A stretch of 64,000 nucleotides of DNA from Aspidapion aeneum (Eukaryota > Arthropoda > Insecta > Coleoptera > Brentidae): positions 138,580,989-138,644,988 of the forward strand of contig OY755038.1 of NCBI GenBank assembly GCA_963576565.1, given 5' to 3'. Below the pieces are notes generated by a model, which did not search any database, was not told where the DNA came from, and saw only the letters and a list, made by a program, of their open reading frames with translations. Shown here in pieces: positions 1 through 11,495 of this stretch. Position 1 is the stretch's first letter; the number at the start of each line of letters is the position of its first letter. A program made the translations under genes and the position numbers.

Positions 1-2244
1 CAAAACAAATTGCAGAATGTTGAAGAAAAAGTGGAGACCAAACTACAGAATGTTAGGGAAGAAGTTTTTCAAACCATGGAAGAAAAATTCCAGGACATGT
101 CAAAGCAGTTTATACAGCTTCAGAAAGAACACAACAAAATAAAAACTCAGGGATATGTTGTGAATTCCAACCAAAACATTAAGCCTCCAAATTTTGATGG
201 TACGTCTTCCTGGTCTACCTACAAACAACAATTTGAAGCTGCCGCCGCTGCAAATAGTTGGAACGATGACGAAAAAGCTAGAGCTTTGTTAGTAGCTCTA
301 CGAGAACCTGCTCTTGGACTTTTACGGTCTATTCCAGCGGAACAAAAACAGAGTTACAATGCTTTAGTGGCAGCTTTAGAAAGAAGATATGGAGATGAAC
401 ATTTACGAAATTTGCATTGGTCAGAATTAAATATTCGCCAACAAAGAGCAGGGGAGTCATTACAAGAGTATGAAGTGGATATCAGGAGGCTGATGTACTT
501 GGCTTACCCAGATATGCCAGAAAATTATAGAGATCCCTTTACGGTAGATCGCTTTATTAACGGCTTGCGAGACACGGACTTAGCAAAGTTACTTCGTCGA
601 GAACGCATCCATAACAGCAGTGAAGTGTTGATTCGAGCCCTTGAAATTGAATCATCAAATAATATATCCAGGCCAAAAGTAAGAGTTGTTTCAATTCAGG
701 AAGGAGAAGAAATGAGCACTGGAGAGGAGGTCAACTTAAAAACGCTAAACCAACTGTTTCAGTCACTGATAAAGAAGATTGATTCTTTGAAAGAAAGTAG
801 ACGATCCCCTCCAAATGTAAAGTGTTTCAGATGCGGACGTACAGGGCATATTCAACGCGATTGTCGTGTCCAAATGAGGTCTCGCTCACCATCTAGTGGG
901 ACAGAGTACCGAAGAAGAGATCAGGAAAAACTAAAACTAGTCAACGCAGAGGGGCGGGTGTTGGCTAATGGGAATTTAGCCCCCAAAATTTACTCTATCA
1001 AGAGCCTAAAACATACTGCTGACAGTCTTAACATCGACGGACTTATTAATGGAAGAAAAGTTAATATAACAGTAGACACTGGTGCTGCCATATCATTGCT
1101 TAAGTTCAAAATTACGAGATATAAAATTCGACCAACAGAAAAGAAAATAACACTTAAGACTGTGACTGGAGAATCCGCCGACGTGTTGGGGCAGACAGAC
1201 ATAGACCTACAGCTGGGGAGGTTGAAGATTCGCCACTCGATATTAGTTGCAGACATAGAAGACGAATTTATTTTGGGAATGGACCTGATAAGTAAACATG
1301 GATTTGCGTTTGATAATAAACTTAATACCCTAAGATTTGGGAACGAAGAGTTCATTTTGTCAAATAGTCACATCAATAAAGAACCAATAAAGGTAGTGGC
1401 AGTATGCACAACAAGACTAGTCGGTAACAGTGAGACCATAATTTTTGGGAGGCTGGAAAGTAAAACATCAAGCTGCGTCGGACTCATAAGCCAACAAAAC
1501 ACACCCAACACCTACCTCGTTGCAAAATCACTAGTTAAAACCGATAAAGACATCCCGATTAGAGTCGCCAATATTTTCCCAAATAGTGTCAAAATTAATA
1601 AGGGGGAGGTGGTAGCATTATTTGAACCAGTACAGAAAGTAACAAGATGTGAAGAGCCAACTTCCGAGGATACAAGCAAGTTACCAATGGAGGTACTTCA
1701 GCAATTTGAGTCAACTTGGCAACATCTCACTCCAGAAGAATTTAGTAAAGCGAGAGAGTTTATAGAAGAACAAAGTAATATCTTCGAAGCTAGGAGTAGT
1801 TCGGGACGCACAAACCTTATTCAACATGCTATCAACACTGGCGATGCCCAACCGATAAGACAACCCCCAAGAAGACTACCAATGGCCAAGCAAGAAGAAG
1901 TTCACAATCTCATTAATAAAATGCTCAGCGACGGTGTTATTGAAGAGTCATCAAGTCCTTGGTCATCTCCTGTGGTGTTGGTCACTAAAAAGGATGGAAG
2001 TACTAGATTTTGTGTCGACTACAGGAAACTTAACGATGTGACCAAGAAAGATAGTTACCCACTGCCAAGAATAGACGACACATTAACAACATTGGCAGGA
2101 TCATATTGGTTTTCTACTCTTGACCTGAAAAGTGGGTATTGGCAAGTAGGAATCTTTGAAAGAGATAAAGAGAAGACTGCATTCTCTGCTGGAAGTGGAC
2201 TTTATCAGTTTAATGTGATGCCCCAGCTACATTTGAAAGACTAA
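1..2244 (+). CDS. gag-protease-RT polyprotein of gypsy copy 1, truncated by a deletion in RT
   Basis: One uninterrupted frame carries gag, protease and the start of RT. This means that the family uses a single gag-pol frame with no frameshift. In order: a coiled-coil N-terminus with QNV-E repeats; a capsid-like region (about residues 57-200) with the W-F motifs of retrotransposon gag; a CCHC knuckle (CFRCGRTGHIQRDC, about residue 272); an aspartic protease with VDTGAAIS (about residue 355); then the RT fingers with CVDYRKLN and [12 protein letters not shown]. Compared with copies 2 and 3, a short stretch after the residues NVMP is missing. This shifts the frame and ends the ORF about 8 residues later. 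The N-terminus lies outside the window. Confidence 0.93.
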   Translation, partial: QNKLQNVEEKVETKLQNVREEVFQTMEEKFQDMSKQFIQLQKEHNKIKTQGYVVNSNQNIKPPNFDGTSSWSTYKQQFEAAAAANSWNDDEKARALLVALREPALGLLRSIPAEQKQSYNALVAALERRYGDEHLRNLHWSELNIRQQRAGESLQEYEVDIRRLMYLAYPDMPENYRDPFTVDRFINGLRDTDLAKLLRRERIHNSSEVLIRALEIESSNNISRPKVRVVSIQEGEEMSTGEEVNLKTLNQLFQSLIKKIDSLKESRRSPPNVKCFRCGRTGHIQRDCRVQMRSRSPSSGTEYRRRDQEKLKLVNAEGRVLANGNLAPKIYSIKSLKHTADSLNIDGLINGRKVNITVDTGAAISLLKFKITRYKIRPTEKKITLKTVTGESADVLGQTDIDLQLGRLKIRHSILVADIEDEFILGMDLISKHGFAFDNKLNTLRFGNEEFILSNSHINKEPIKVVAVCTTRLVGNSETIIFGRLESKTSSCVGLISQQNTPNTYLVAKSLVKTDKDIPIRVANIFPNSVKINKGEVVALFEPVQKVTRCEEPTSEDTSKLPMEVLQQFESTWQHLTPEEFSKAREFIEEQSNIFEARSSSGRTNLIQHAINTGDAQPIRQPPRRLPMAKQEEVHNLINKMLSDGVIEESSSPWSSPVVLVTKKDGSTRFCVDYRKLNDVTKKDSYPLPRIDDTLTTLAGSYWFSTLDLKSGYWQVGIFERDKEKTAFSAGSGLYQFNVMPQLHLKD

Positions 2245-2792
2245 TGGAAGTCGTTCTACGAGGCCTTACTTGGAAAACCTGCCTAGTCTATTTGGATGAT
2301 GTCATAGTAATGGGGAAATCATTTCAAGATCATCTAGATAATTTACGAGAAGTATTCTCAAGAATCAGGAACGCAAATCTTAAATTGAACTCAAAGAAAT
2401 GTTTTCTGTTCCAAGAAAAAGTTGAGTTCCTGGGTCACGTCGTTTCCCGAGAAGGCATCCATACCGACGAAAAGAAGTTACAAGCAATAAAAGAATGGCC
2501 TCAACCTCGTGACAAACATGAATTGAGAAGCTTTTTGGGTCTGTGTACATACTACAGACGATTTGTAGAAGGATTCGCCAAAATAGCGTCTCCATTACAT
2601 AGACTTACAGAAGATAAAGCTTCTTACAAATGGAATACCGAATGTGACCAAGCATTTAGAAGACTAAAAGCAGCATTATGTTCTAGTCCGATTCTTGCAT
2701 ATCCCATTCCAAAAGGAAAATTCATATTAGATACTGATGCGAGCAACGATGGCATAGGAGCAGTACTCTCACGGACAAGAGTTTCTGATTAG
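2244..2792 (+). pseudogene. RT palm/thumb and start of RNase H, gypsy copy 1 (broken at both ends)
   Basis: The frame carries the RT active-site motif YLDD within [10 protein letters not shown], followed by the thumb/connection region and the RNase H start with the catalytic DTDAS motif. It lies in another frame relative to the upstream gag-RT ORF because of the RT deletion. It ends at a second deletion of roughly 145 bp (judged against copy 3) that removes the core of RNase H, including the TRKELLAI segment. Confidence 0.9.
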
Positions 2793-2820
2793 AACGGATC
2801 ATGCTGCGTTACAGTGGCTC

Positions 2821-4344
2821 ATGAAAATGAACCAACCTGAGGGGCAAGTCGCGAGATGGATAGAAAAGCTACAACAGTACCATTATCAAATTAAGCACCG
2901 AGCGGGAAGGGTGCATAATAATGCAGATGCATTGTCCAGAAGACCTTGCCCTGAGGATTGTAAACATTGCAGGAAAATTGATCAGAAAGAAGGAATTACC
3001 TACGTGCGCCAGATAAAGTTAGAACCAAATGAAGAATGGATTAGAACCACACAACTTAACGACAAAGATGTAGGACCTATCTTGCGATTGAAAGAAGAAA
3101 ACAAGCCACGACCATCATGGCAAGATATCGCAAACCAAGGGGTGATATTCAAATCACTGTGGGCACAATGGGATTCACTGATAGTAGAGGAAAACATCCT
3201 TAAACGTGCCTGGGAAAGTTCCGATGGCCTTACTGTGGTTAATCAAGTAGTGGTTCCTAGGAGCATGGTAGACAATATAATGGCCGAATGCCATGGTGGA
3301 AAATCAGGCGCGCACCTAGGCATAAATAAAACCATGGACAAAATTCGAAGCCGATTTTATTGGGTCAATTACTTTCAAGATGTGAAAAACTGGTGCCGCC
3401 GATGTTCGACTTGTGCAGCCAGCCAAGGTCCCAAAACAAGGTCCAGAGGTCAAATGAAACAATATAACGTAGGTCTACCATTCGAACGCATTGCTATTGA
3501 TGTGGCCGGACCATTTCCAGAAACTAAAAAAGGCAACAAATACATCCTTGTTGTCATGGATTACTTTAGCAAATGGCCAGAAGTTTTTGCTTTGCCTAAC
3601 CAAGAGGCCACTACAGTTGCGGAAGTTCTGGTAAATGATGTTTTCAGCCGATTTGGCATTCCTTTGGAACTACATTCAGATCAAGGAAGAAACTTTGAAT
3701 CAAAGCTCTTCCAGAATCTCTGTGACCTTTTAGGAATACATAAAACACGGACTACGGCTTTACATCCGCAGTCAGATGGCATGGTTGAAAGATTTAATAA
3801 AACAATAGAAGAACATCTGTGCAAAGTTGTTGATGAGCACCAAACAGATTGGGACCAATATATTCCATTGTTTTTGATGGCCTATAGAACCGCCATTCAC
3901 AATACGACAGGAGCTACTCCATCTAGTATCCTGTTTGGTAGAGAACTGCGTTTACCATGTGATATCATGTTTGGTTCACCTGAAGAAGAACACTTAGAGA
4001 TTAATGACTATGTCGAACGTTTAAGGCAAAAGCTGCACTATATCCATGAAGTGGTTAGAGAGCGAATAGAAATAGCCAGTGACCGCATGAAAGCCAGATA
4101 TGACCTGAAAGCAAACTCTTCAGGGTTCAAAGAGAATGATCAAGTCTGGCTATACAATCCTCAACGCAAGAAAGGAAGATCACCTAAGTTGACACCACCA
4201 TGGGAAGGGCCTTATAAAGTTGTTAAGAGAATTAATGATGTAGTCTACCGAATCCAGAAAAGCCCGAAGTCCAAGATGAAAGTTGTTCATCTAGACAGAC
4301 TAAAACCTTACCTGGGAAATGTTGATCGAGGCGATCAAACCTGA
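2821..4344 (+). CDS. RNase H tail plus integrase, gypsy copy 1
   Basis: The ORF starts with the end of RNase H. It continues into an integrase with an HHCC zinc-binding region (H-x-H then CRRCSTC), the DDE core (aspartate in AIDVAGP, aspartate in HSDQGRNF, glutamate in GMVERFNKT) and a GPY/F-type module (WEGPYKVV) near the C-terminus. The integrase part looks intact, but it is cut off from its polyprotein by the upstream deletions. The stop falls just before the polypurine tract. Confidence 0.92.
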   Translation: MKMNQPEGQVARWIEKLQQYHYQIKHRAGRVHNNADALSRRPCPEDCKHCRKIDQKEGITYVRQIKLEPNEEWIRTTQLNDKDVGPILRLKEENKPRPSWQDIANQGVIFKSLWAQWDSLIVEENILKRAWESSDGLTVVNQVVVPRSMVDNIMAECHGGKSGAHLGINKTMDKIRSRFYWVNYFQDVKNWCRRCSTCAASQGPKTRSRGQMKQYNVGLPFERIAIDVAGPFPETKKGNKYILVVMDYFSKWPEVFALPNQEATTVAEVLVNDVFSRFGIPLELHSDQGRNFESKLFQNLCDLLGIHKTRTTALHPQSDGMVERFNKTIEEHLCKVVDEHQTDWDQYIPLFLMAYRTAIHNTTGATPSSILFGRELRLPCDIMFGSPEEEHLEINDYVERLRQKLHYIHEVVRERIEIASDRMKARYDLKANSSGFKENDQVWLYNPQRKKGRSPKLTPPWEGPYKVVKRINDVVYRIQKSPKSKMKVVHLDRLKPYLGNVDRGDQT

Positions 4345-4356
4345 AGAGGAGGATAG

Positions 4357-4772
4357 TGTTACAAATTTAAGTATTTAAATTTTATAGTTAGAATTTATTT
4401 AGGTTTAGTGTAGTATTAGGTTGACGTATTTTATGGTTGTATTCTTAATCTAGGTTTTAGTTGCGTTATCTGTGACAAACTGGTATGCGAAAGTCTAGAA
4501 AAGGGCTGGAATGATTGCGAATCGAACAAGGATGGAAGGGTTCTAGAATAGTAGGCAGCCCTCATATATAAGGCCGGACGTCGTGCATCAGTCAGTCAGT
4601 CACAGATAACATACTGAGTGGTCGTGAGATTAACACGAAGTTAATAGACCGATTATAGTGGTGAATTATTAGCAAGTTTAAGTGCGTGTTTTTGTACATA
4701 ATTTGTGAAAATAAATTGACGTATCGTTTTCAACAATTGCGAGTTTTAATTTGTCGTTGTGAACCCGTAACA
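4357..4772 (+). repeat. 3' LTR of gypsy copy 1
   Basis: The repeat begins TGTTACAAATT and ends CCCGTAACA, giving the TGTTAC/GTAACA terminal inverted pair. It matches the LTRs of copies 2 and 3. A TATA-like run (atatataagg) lies near 4564 and an AATAAA-like signal near 4710. The mid-LTR block upstream of the TATA region resembles copy 3 and differs from copy 2, so two LTR subtypes exist in this window. Confidence 0.95.
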
Positions 4773-4773
4773 A

Positions 4774-5726
4774 TATGTTTCAGTGTAGTCATATCCCTTT
4801 CTTTGTAAGAATCCTCTGACCACAAGTCTAGCCTTATACCGGCTGACATTTCCATTTTCATCACGTTTTATTTTAAAAATCCATTTTGCATCTACTGGTT
4901 TTGTATTTTTAGAATATTCTGTTTTAGACCAGGTCTCATTTTGTTTTAAAGAATCTATTTCTTCATGTACCGCTTCCAGCCATTGGTTAGCATCATCTCT
5001 TCCTGGTATATCTAAATATTCCAGCGGTACATTATCTACAAAAGATTCTGCACTCAATGCTATTGCCACATAATCATCTAGAGATTTAGGCTGTTTTTAT
5101 TCTGGTACTTCTTCTCAATAATTCTTCCTCTCCCTCACTTTCTTCTTGTAATTGAATACTTTCATTGTTATTATGACTTTCAGGTATATTTTCCACATTA
5201 TTAGTACTACTTTCACTGTTTGGAATTTCTAATATTTCATAACATATCTTGTCTTCATTGTCATCATCCGATTCAACTTCAAAACTCTCAGTTATTTCCC
5301 CTCCTGAAGTTGTTGAGGGTTGTGACTTTAGAGTAAACAAAGTTTCATTAAATTTTACGTCATGGCCTTTGTAAATTTTCTTTTCTTTTGGACACTAAAG
5401 TCTGTATATATTTGGATAATAACCAACCATGTAACATTCTCTAACCTGACTATTAAATTTTTTATTGTTGACTTCCTTTGGTATATGAAGGTATGCCACA
5501 CATCCAAAAACTTTTAATTTTTCTAGTCTAGGTTTCTCTCCAAACCATAATTCCGCTGGTACCGCATCTTTGATTGATTGGGTTGGACTTCTGTTAATTA
5601 GATAAGCAGCTGTCATAACTGCCTCTGACCAAAAACTTTTTGACATGTAAGCATTTAACAGCATACATCTAGTTTTCTCAATAATGGTCCTATTCATCCT
5701 TTCCGCCACACCATTCTGTTGTGGAG
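4774..5726 (-). pseudogene. Copia integrase second half and RT start
   Basis: The minus-strand frames carry TPQQNGVAERMNR, the region around the catalytic glutamate of copia integrase, then the family-typical KVFGCVAY segment. After a charged linker (about 5086-5340) come the RT start motifs VDAKWIFKIKRDENG and YKARLVVRGF. The sequence is divided among three frames with stops near 5395 and 5070. At 4773 it is cut within the residues TETY by the LTR of gypsy copy 1. Confidence 0.88.
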
Positions 5727-5729
5727 TGT

Positions 5730-6060
5730 TAGTCCAGTCAACGAAGGGGTTGTAGAGTGCATGGAGGGTGGGAGAATTTTTCTCTTCGGAAATATGTTAA
5801 GGGTAGTTAGGACGTTAGCATACTAAAAGTCCCCACTCCTAGCCCTCCCGCTTCAGTGGCGAAGGGGGGTGAAAAGGTGCATTTTTTCGGTTTTGTGCCT
5901 CTAACTCGATTACGGTACGTGGTACAAAAAAACGTATTCTATTAAAAATTACAGAGGATTAAATTCCCCATAAAACGGTTGTGCCAACCTTACCTTTAAT
6001 CGTAACAGATTCAGAGATAGTGCACACCAAAACCGATCATTTTTGAAAAAAAAACTTTTT
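5730..6060 (+). repeat. Left terminal inverted repeat of the long-TIR element
   Basis: This segment pairs with the reverse complement of about 11500-11847. Shared blocks include GGGGTTGTAGAGTGCATGG, ACTAAAAGTCCCCACTCCT and GGTGAAAAGGTGCATTTTTT. Identity falls off inward of about 5950. Confidence 0.8.
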
Positions 6061-6611
6061 GTCCCATCTTTTGTCTCAAACTTGTACATCTAACACTTTT
6101 GTTTTAAACTTTCAAAGATATTCATTAAAATTAACAATATAAAGCATTCAATTTAAAACTATGTATTTATTTATTTACTAATTTGTGCTCATAAATTTAA
6201 AGTTACAGGCGTTTTAGTTTTATATTCATATTTGTGATTTTCCAGAAAAAATTGTATAATAATGGCTTTTACCATCATCTTTCTTAAACAAAACATAAAC
6301 AGAAAGTGATGATGATAATGATTTGTATTTTTGTTAAAATAACGATACTATTTAAACTATTTACCATTTTATAAATAAGCTAATAAACTATACAACTAAG
6401 TACACATATGTATAATTGAAAAGTGCATTTAGAACGTTCGTATTATATCTACTTACATTTTACCCATAATAATAAGCTTGTACTCTTGTGTACATACCAC
6501 ATAAATTGCATAATATACAGTTCTTTAACTATATTTATTATACCTAGAGTATCTTCTGGGTACATTTATGTGCATAGTAAACGCTTTATTTTACTTTAAA
6601 GTTTATCAAAT
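6061..6611. other. AT-rich interior of the long-TIR element, no gene seen
   Basis: About 550 bp of low-complexity AT-rich sequence between the left TIR and the LINE tail. I see no convincing ORF, RNA gene or repeat motif. Confidence 0.5.
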
Positions 6612-6769
6612 TTATTTATTTATTTATTTATTTGCATACGCACCCAACAGGCTAAAGCCCAATTATTGGGTGGAAAAATTTACAGTTATACAATGTTTGT
6701 TATAGAACAGAAATTACAATGCAAAATAATAGATATAAAATAACAAAAAAGTTAAAAATAACCTAACCT

Positions 6770-9700
6770 AACCAGTGGCGGATTCAGGGGGGGGAGGGGG
6801 GGCACTAGGGGCACTTGCATTATTATTTAAAACCTTATATAGTAATAGTTGCTGATAGTACGTACGCCTTGCTTCCAGTGATGACACGTTAAATTCATTT
6901 AAAAGTTGGTCATGAGGATATCCTAGCGGAGGATAAGAACCATGAATTTTAAAATAAAGATATTTTAGAAAGCGTCTTTGTATATTTTCCAAGGGATCAA
7001 TAGGGTTGGTTTGATGAGGACACCATATAGCTGATGCGTATTCTAGTTTAGGCCGAACGTATGCGAAGAACAGTGTTTTTAATGTTTCCACATTTTGAAA
7101 TTCACGAGAACAGCGAATTATAAAGTCATACATTTTAGAAGCATTTTGAGAAATATTGTAGATATGATCAGAAAAGGATAGTTCAGAATCAAATAAGACC
7201 CCCAAATCTTGAATGGATGATTGTCTAGAAACAATTGTATTATTAATGCTGTAGTCAAAAGTAATAGGATTATTTTTTCCTTGTGAATGAAACTATGTGG
7301 CACTTATCGATGTTAAGATGAAGATTATTGTTTTCGCACCACTCACTGATGTTTTGAAGATTTTGTTGCAGTCTGAGACAATCATGTAAGCTGGAAATGG
7401 AAACAAATATTTTTAGATCATCAGCAAACATCAAAATAAGAACATCAATGACATCTTGAATATCATTGATAAGGATGCTAAAAAGAAGAGGTCCCAGCAC
7501 TGATCCCTGTGAAACTCCAGAGGTAGCAAAGTATTCGACAGACCTGTTACCACCCAGTGCTACGAATTGAACTCTGTCGGTAAGCAGTGAATTTAACAAA
7601 TTTACAAGTGGGATGGCAAACCCAAAGCTTTTTAGCTTGCTTAAAAGCACTGAGTGATCAAGTCTGTCAAACGCTTTAGAGAAATCTGTGTAAATCACGT
7701 CAGTTTGTCCTTGTTTGTCAATAGAGTCAGCAATATGCTGTGTCACGATGAAGAGGTTAGTTATCGTGGAACGACCCTTCATAAAGCCATGCTGATAGGG
7801 ACTGAGAAGATTTTTTACAGAGGGATAGATTTGCTCATGCAGTAAAATTTCAAAAGCTTTAAGAAAATTACAGATTATTGAAATGGGTCTGTAGTTACCT
7901 ATGTCGGATTTATCACCTTTTTTATAAACTGGACAAACTTTAGAAACTTTCCAAGATTGAGGTATGCTACATGTTTTTAAACAGAGGTTAAATAAGTGAC
8001 AAAGCGGTTTGGATAGTACAATCTCCTTTTACACAAAAAAGTTATTAAGACTTAAACATTTATTAAAAATGAGTTTAAAAATTCTACATTTTATAATATT
8101 TCTATTAAAGTTATTTAACCTGGCGCATAATATACAGTATGTCAAAAGTCTGGAATCACCTTTTTTTTTAAACTTGGAGATAAAATCATGGACACGTCAA
8201 TTTTGAAATAGGACGAGGAGTCACCTAAAAATACTATATTGTACAGAGTGTCCTCAATAAGACATATGCATGCATATTTTTTTACTTATATTGCATCTAA
8301 AAACTAATTTTACCAATTTCTAAGAAAAAGGAATTTAATGTAAAGGCTTTTTGGATAAAAGTTGTTTATTTTTTGCTTGCATTTTGCTATTCTCTAATGA
8401 TAAATGATGGGCAGAGATCAGGCCCCGTAGTCATTTTAGCCTTCAAGTTTTTTAAAGCGAATTCTACTTCTAAGACAGAAAACTGATGAACTTGAATTTG
8501 AGTATTCGTTGCAGAGATGTTATTATTAGGATTTTGCGCTAAGGGAGGGGTAAAAGATTGTTTAAAAAAGTCAGCAAATGAGTTGAGAATAGCGTCCGAA
8601 CCAACAACTTCATTATCGTTGTAAAACATTTTATTTGGAATATTTTGATTTTCTTTCTTTGAATTCAAGTAAGACCAAAAGTTTTTTGGATTATTTTTGA
8701 GATTGCGTTCTGTTTGTTTAATAAAATTTTGTTCTTGCATGTTGATTTCGTTTTTTATCTGAGTTCGCAGCGCTCTAAATTCGGTTAAGAATAAAATATT
8801 ACCCGTTTTTTTATATTTGTAATGAAGTTTGGATTTGCGTTTTAAATCTGTCTTGATTTGTTTTGTGAACCATGGAGGGTAGAATTTTTTAATTTGATGA
8901 TTTTACGCGGTTTATAACGCGGAACGCACATGTTAAAAAGCTCATAAATTTTTGTGTATAAAAGTTCACATGCACTGTCCACAGTATCTTCATTTTCTAC
9001 GAGAGACCAGTCAGTGCTGACAAAATAATTATACAACACTTGTAGGTCTGCTTTTTTAAAATTGAAGTTGTTTTGGAGGTTCAGGTCATTATTTTGCGAT
9101 CTCTTTCTAATTGTGTCAAAGGAACATGATATGGAGAGCGCCGGATGATGCTCGCTTTCGTCAACAAGGACATCCACCGCTCTCGCCACATGGCAGGACT
9201 CCTATTGTGTGCGTTCCTAATGAAGTTTCTTTGTTGTAGTCTTAAGATGACCTAATGAACTGTTTAGTAAATTAATGTTATTGCTTGTTCTATCAGTGTC
9301 AAGGAAGGCAGCATATTCTGTAATATTGAAGTCACCTACGATATAGACAAGTTTTCCGTACAAAAAATCAAGTGAGAGAATTAGGTCAAAAAATAGTTCC
9401 AGGTCATTGTTATTGATCGGAGGAGGTAGATAAACTGCAATAACGTAAAAGAAGAAATAATCTATATTAATTTTAACACATGCAACATCTATTTTTGCAG
9501 GTAAAGTGGATGTACAAAGGGCTATTCTACATGAATTCATTTTGTTGTTGTTAACAGCAATTAGAAGTCCACCCCCTCTATCAGTTTTTGTTGCAGTAAA
9601 GTTTCGATCTTGACGATATATTGAAAAATTTATGGAGGATATTTTAGAGTCAGTGACTGAACTGTTAAATCATGTCTCAGATACTATGATAATATCGTAT

Positions 9701-9775
9701 TCGCAAGTAAAAGTAAAGTTTAGCAGTGCGCCGGTCCTATTTCTGATACCGCTCACATTTTGGTAGTACAACGTT
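6770..9775 (-). pseudogene. LINE ORF2 (endonuclease-RT), degenerate
   Basis: Endonuclease fragments lie at about 9217-9775, with IIIVSET near the N-terminus and VGDFNI at about 9350. The linker follows in two frames (8387-9189). The RT core lies at 7270-8030, with YTDFSKAFDRLDH, GVSQGSVLGPLLF and the active site FADDLKIF. The C-terminal region with LEYASAIWCPHQ is at 6768-7205. At least four frame breaks and an in-frame stop in the endonuclease make it inactive. The order of pieces is that of a single ORF2. Confidence 0.85.
8030..8388. other. Unclassified insertion in LINE RT
   Basis: LINE coding on the minus strand stops at about 8388, in a segment ending GPDLCPSF, and continues at about 8030. 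The AT-rich block between contains TACAGTATGTCAAAAGTCTG at about 8137, which resembles a Tc1/mariner-type terminus. I cannot find a matching inverted end, so the identity stays open. Confidence 0.4.
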
Positions 9776-9980
9776 TAATCGGTTTTTTGAATTTGCGTGG
9801 GCGACTTATCAATATAATCATAAGATAAGAAAGATGCGCTGCTTGTAGGACTGTGAATTGGCGGTATGTTCGAAGATGATTGCTATTGAGCTAAAATTGA
9901 GCTAAAATATTACGTCGTAGCTTGGCAACTGCATTTTTGTAAGCGTACAGCTTGAGTGTACCCATACCTCATGATCAGTA

Positions 9981-11495
9981 CGAATGTCGGCAAAATTAGC
10001 TGGGTCGGTATTTTTTAGCCTAATACAGTTTGAGCAACAGATAGTAACGGACTTACAGTCATTTACTTACAATTATTTTGTTTGTCTTGCTTTCTTCGAT
10101 TGGGAAGGGCCACTGGCTGGCTCCACTTTTGAAATTTTCTCGAGGTCAATGGTTTCTCATTCGGTGTTAGTCTTAGGCAATGTCGGAAGGAATTCCATAT
10201 CTTCGTTGTCTTCATTGTGATTGATTGAAACGGATACAGCATTAAAACAATTACCCTGACAATTGTTGCACAAATGTAAACAATTCAGCGCCATCTTTTT
10301 GCAGCTACATTTGATGCTACTGCTGTCAGTTGCGCATCTACAAAAAATCACGACCTAAATTTATTTTGGTGCCACAGGATCTTGGGTGAAGACAGGAACT
10401 AAACAGGTTGCTTCTTCTCAACCCCATAATTCTGAAACGAGCTGATTTTCTAACCAAAGCTGAACTTGATAATATGTTCTATACGAATGTTGTTTTCTTT
10501 CTTTCTGACTTGGGGGAAGTCATGTTAGGTCAGAGTTAATACTTGCGACCGATTTTAAAAATAAACGAAATCTGTACCCATTTAGGGAATTTTCATTTAC
10601 TGGGAAATTATACCATTTCAATATGCCTAAATGTCCAGAATTTTTACTTCAACATGCAAGGGCAGAGATTTTTAAAATGCTTTTGCTGATCTTTTGAATT
10701 CAGATTGTTTTTGATAAAGCTTTATAAATCCAAGTTTACCCCTTCGAAATACTGCCGATGTTGAATCGCAACCAATAAACGCATTAAGGAACAATATTTA
10801 TTTTTGTCCAAGCTGCTGAATTTCGTGGGTTATACATGAGTTTCCACTTTTCCTCTGCCAGGTTTTGTAAATAAAATATTGTAGTCGCGTGAAGTATTTT
10901 CAACAAGGATTACCGCGAGATCTATATCTTCCCGATTAAGCTACATTGCAAGTATTGAGTTTTGAATTGCAGTGCGCTCAATTAACATGATTCCAGTTTC
11001 CTGAACTTACAGGTTGAGTTTATGTTAATCCCCGCCCCCTAATACAGCTAAATACCGCACGTTCCGTTTAGAGAAATACGTTCTTGCCACACCCCGGAGA
11101 AAAACAAGTTCATTTTCTCCAACTTTCTCCGATTTATATTAAAAAAGTTAAGGGGTTAACATTACAACATTTAACATTACCCTAACTTTTATCTTTTCTC
11201 GAGCCTGCCTTTTGGTATATTTTTGTATAAAATATTATATTCAGTTTATTTTATAAAATGTCTTATATACTTTTATATGATACAAAAAGCGAATAGGAAA
11301 GTTTTAGTAATATTTCGGAAAGTTGATATGATAAATTTGATTAAAAATTGAAATTTGCTGTCTTTCTTTTGAAAAATTAAACGTAGATTGGTAAAAATTA
11401 CACATTTTTAAAGAAAATTGATCGGTCTTTAATTTTTATGTTAATGAATTTCTTCTAAAATCAAAAACAAATGTGTTAAATGAACAAGTTTGATA
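9981..11495. other. Interior of the long-TIR element, right of the LINE
   Basis: About 1.5 kb with no complete gene. It includes a cysteine-rich minus-strand remnant at 10157-10370 and otherwise AT-rich sequence with stops in all frames. This would be where the transposase of the long-TIR element once lay. Confidence 0.45.
10157..10370 (-). pseudogene. Cysteine-rich C-terminal remnant of an unknown protein
   Basis: The short minus-strand frame contains CRCATDSSSIKCSCKKM followed by LNCLHLCNNCQGNC, a dense set of CxC and CxxC pairs. This spacing resembles the tail of cysteine-rich proteins often found near insect repeats. The function is unknown. It could be the end of the transposase of the surrounding long-TIR element. 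Stops upstream prevent following the frame further. Confidence 0.4.

Larger units (their letters stand above)
1..4772 (+). mobile_element. Ty3/gypsy LTR retrotransposon, copy 1 (5' end outside window)
   Basis: The element runs from inside gag at base 1 through protease, reverse transcriptase, RNase H and integrase to a 3' LTR. A purine-rich tract at about 4343-4355 precedes the LTR and would prime plus-strand synthesis. The integrase ORF stops just before this tract, so there is no room for env. The right flank begins ATAT, and copy 2 of the same family is flanked by ATAT on both sides. The element sits inside the reverse transcriptase region of a copia-type element on the opposite strand, whose coding sequence resumes at about 4774. 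Two internal deletions, in RT and in RNase H, make this copy non-autonomous. Confidence 0.95.
6612..9980 (-). mobile_element. LINE (non-LTR retrotransposon), reverse orientation, inside the long-TIR element
   Basis: On the minus strand the element runs endonuclease, linker, reverse transcriptase and C-terminal domain. It ends in an (AAATAAAT)n-type tail at about 6612-6637, as expected of some LINE 3' ends. The 5' boundary near 9780-9980 is not sharp. It belongs to the Jockey/CR1-like group by its FADDLKIF RT motif; the clade is not resolved. A block at about 8030-8388 with no LINE coding interrupts the RT domain. Confidence 0.82.

Noticed and set aside
990..1355. Antisense ORF of 121 codons in gypsy protease
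   Set aside because: It recurs as an antisense shadow at the same place in copies 2 and 3. The sense frame carries the protease, so the antisense frame is open only by codon composition.
4343..4360. An env gene after integrase in the gypsy copies
   Set aside because: Integrase ends directly before the polypurine tract and LTR in all three copies, so there is no space for env.
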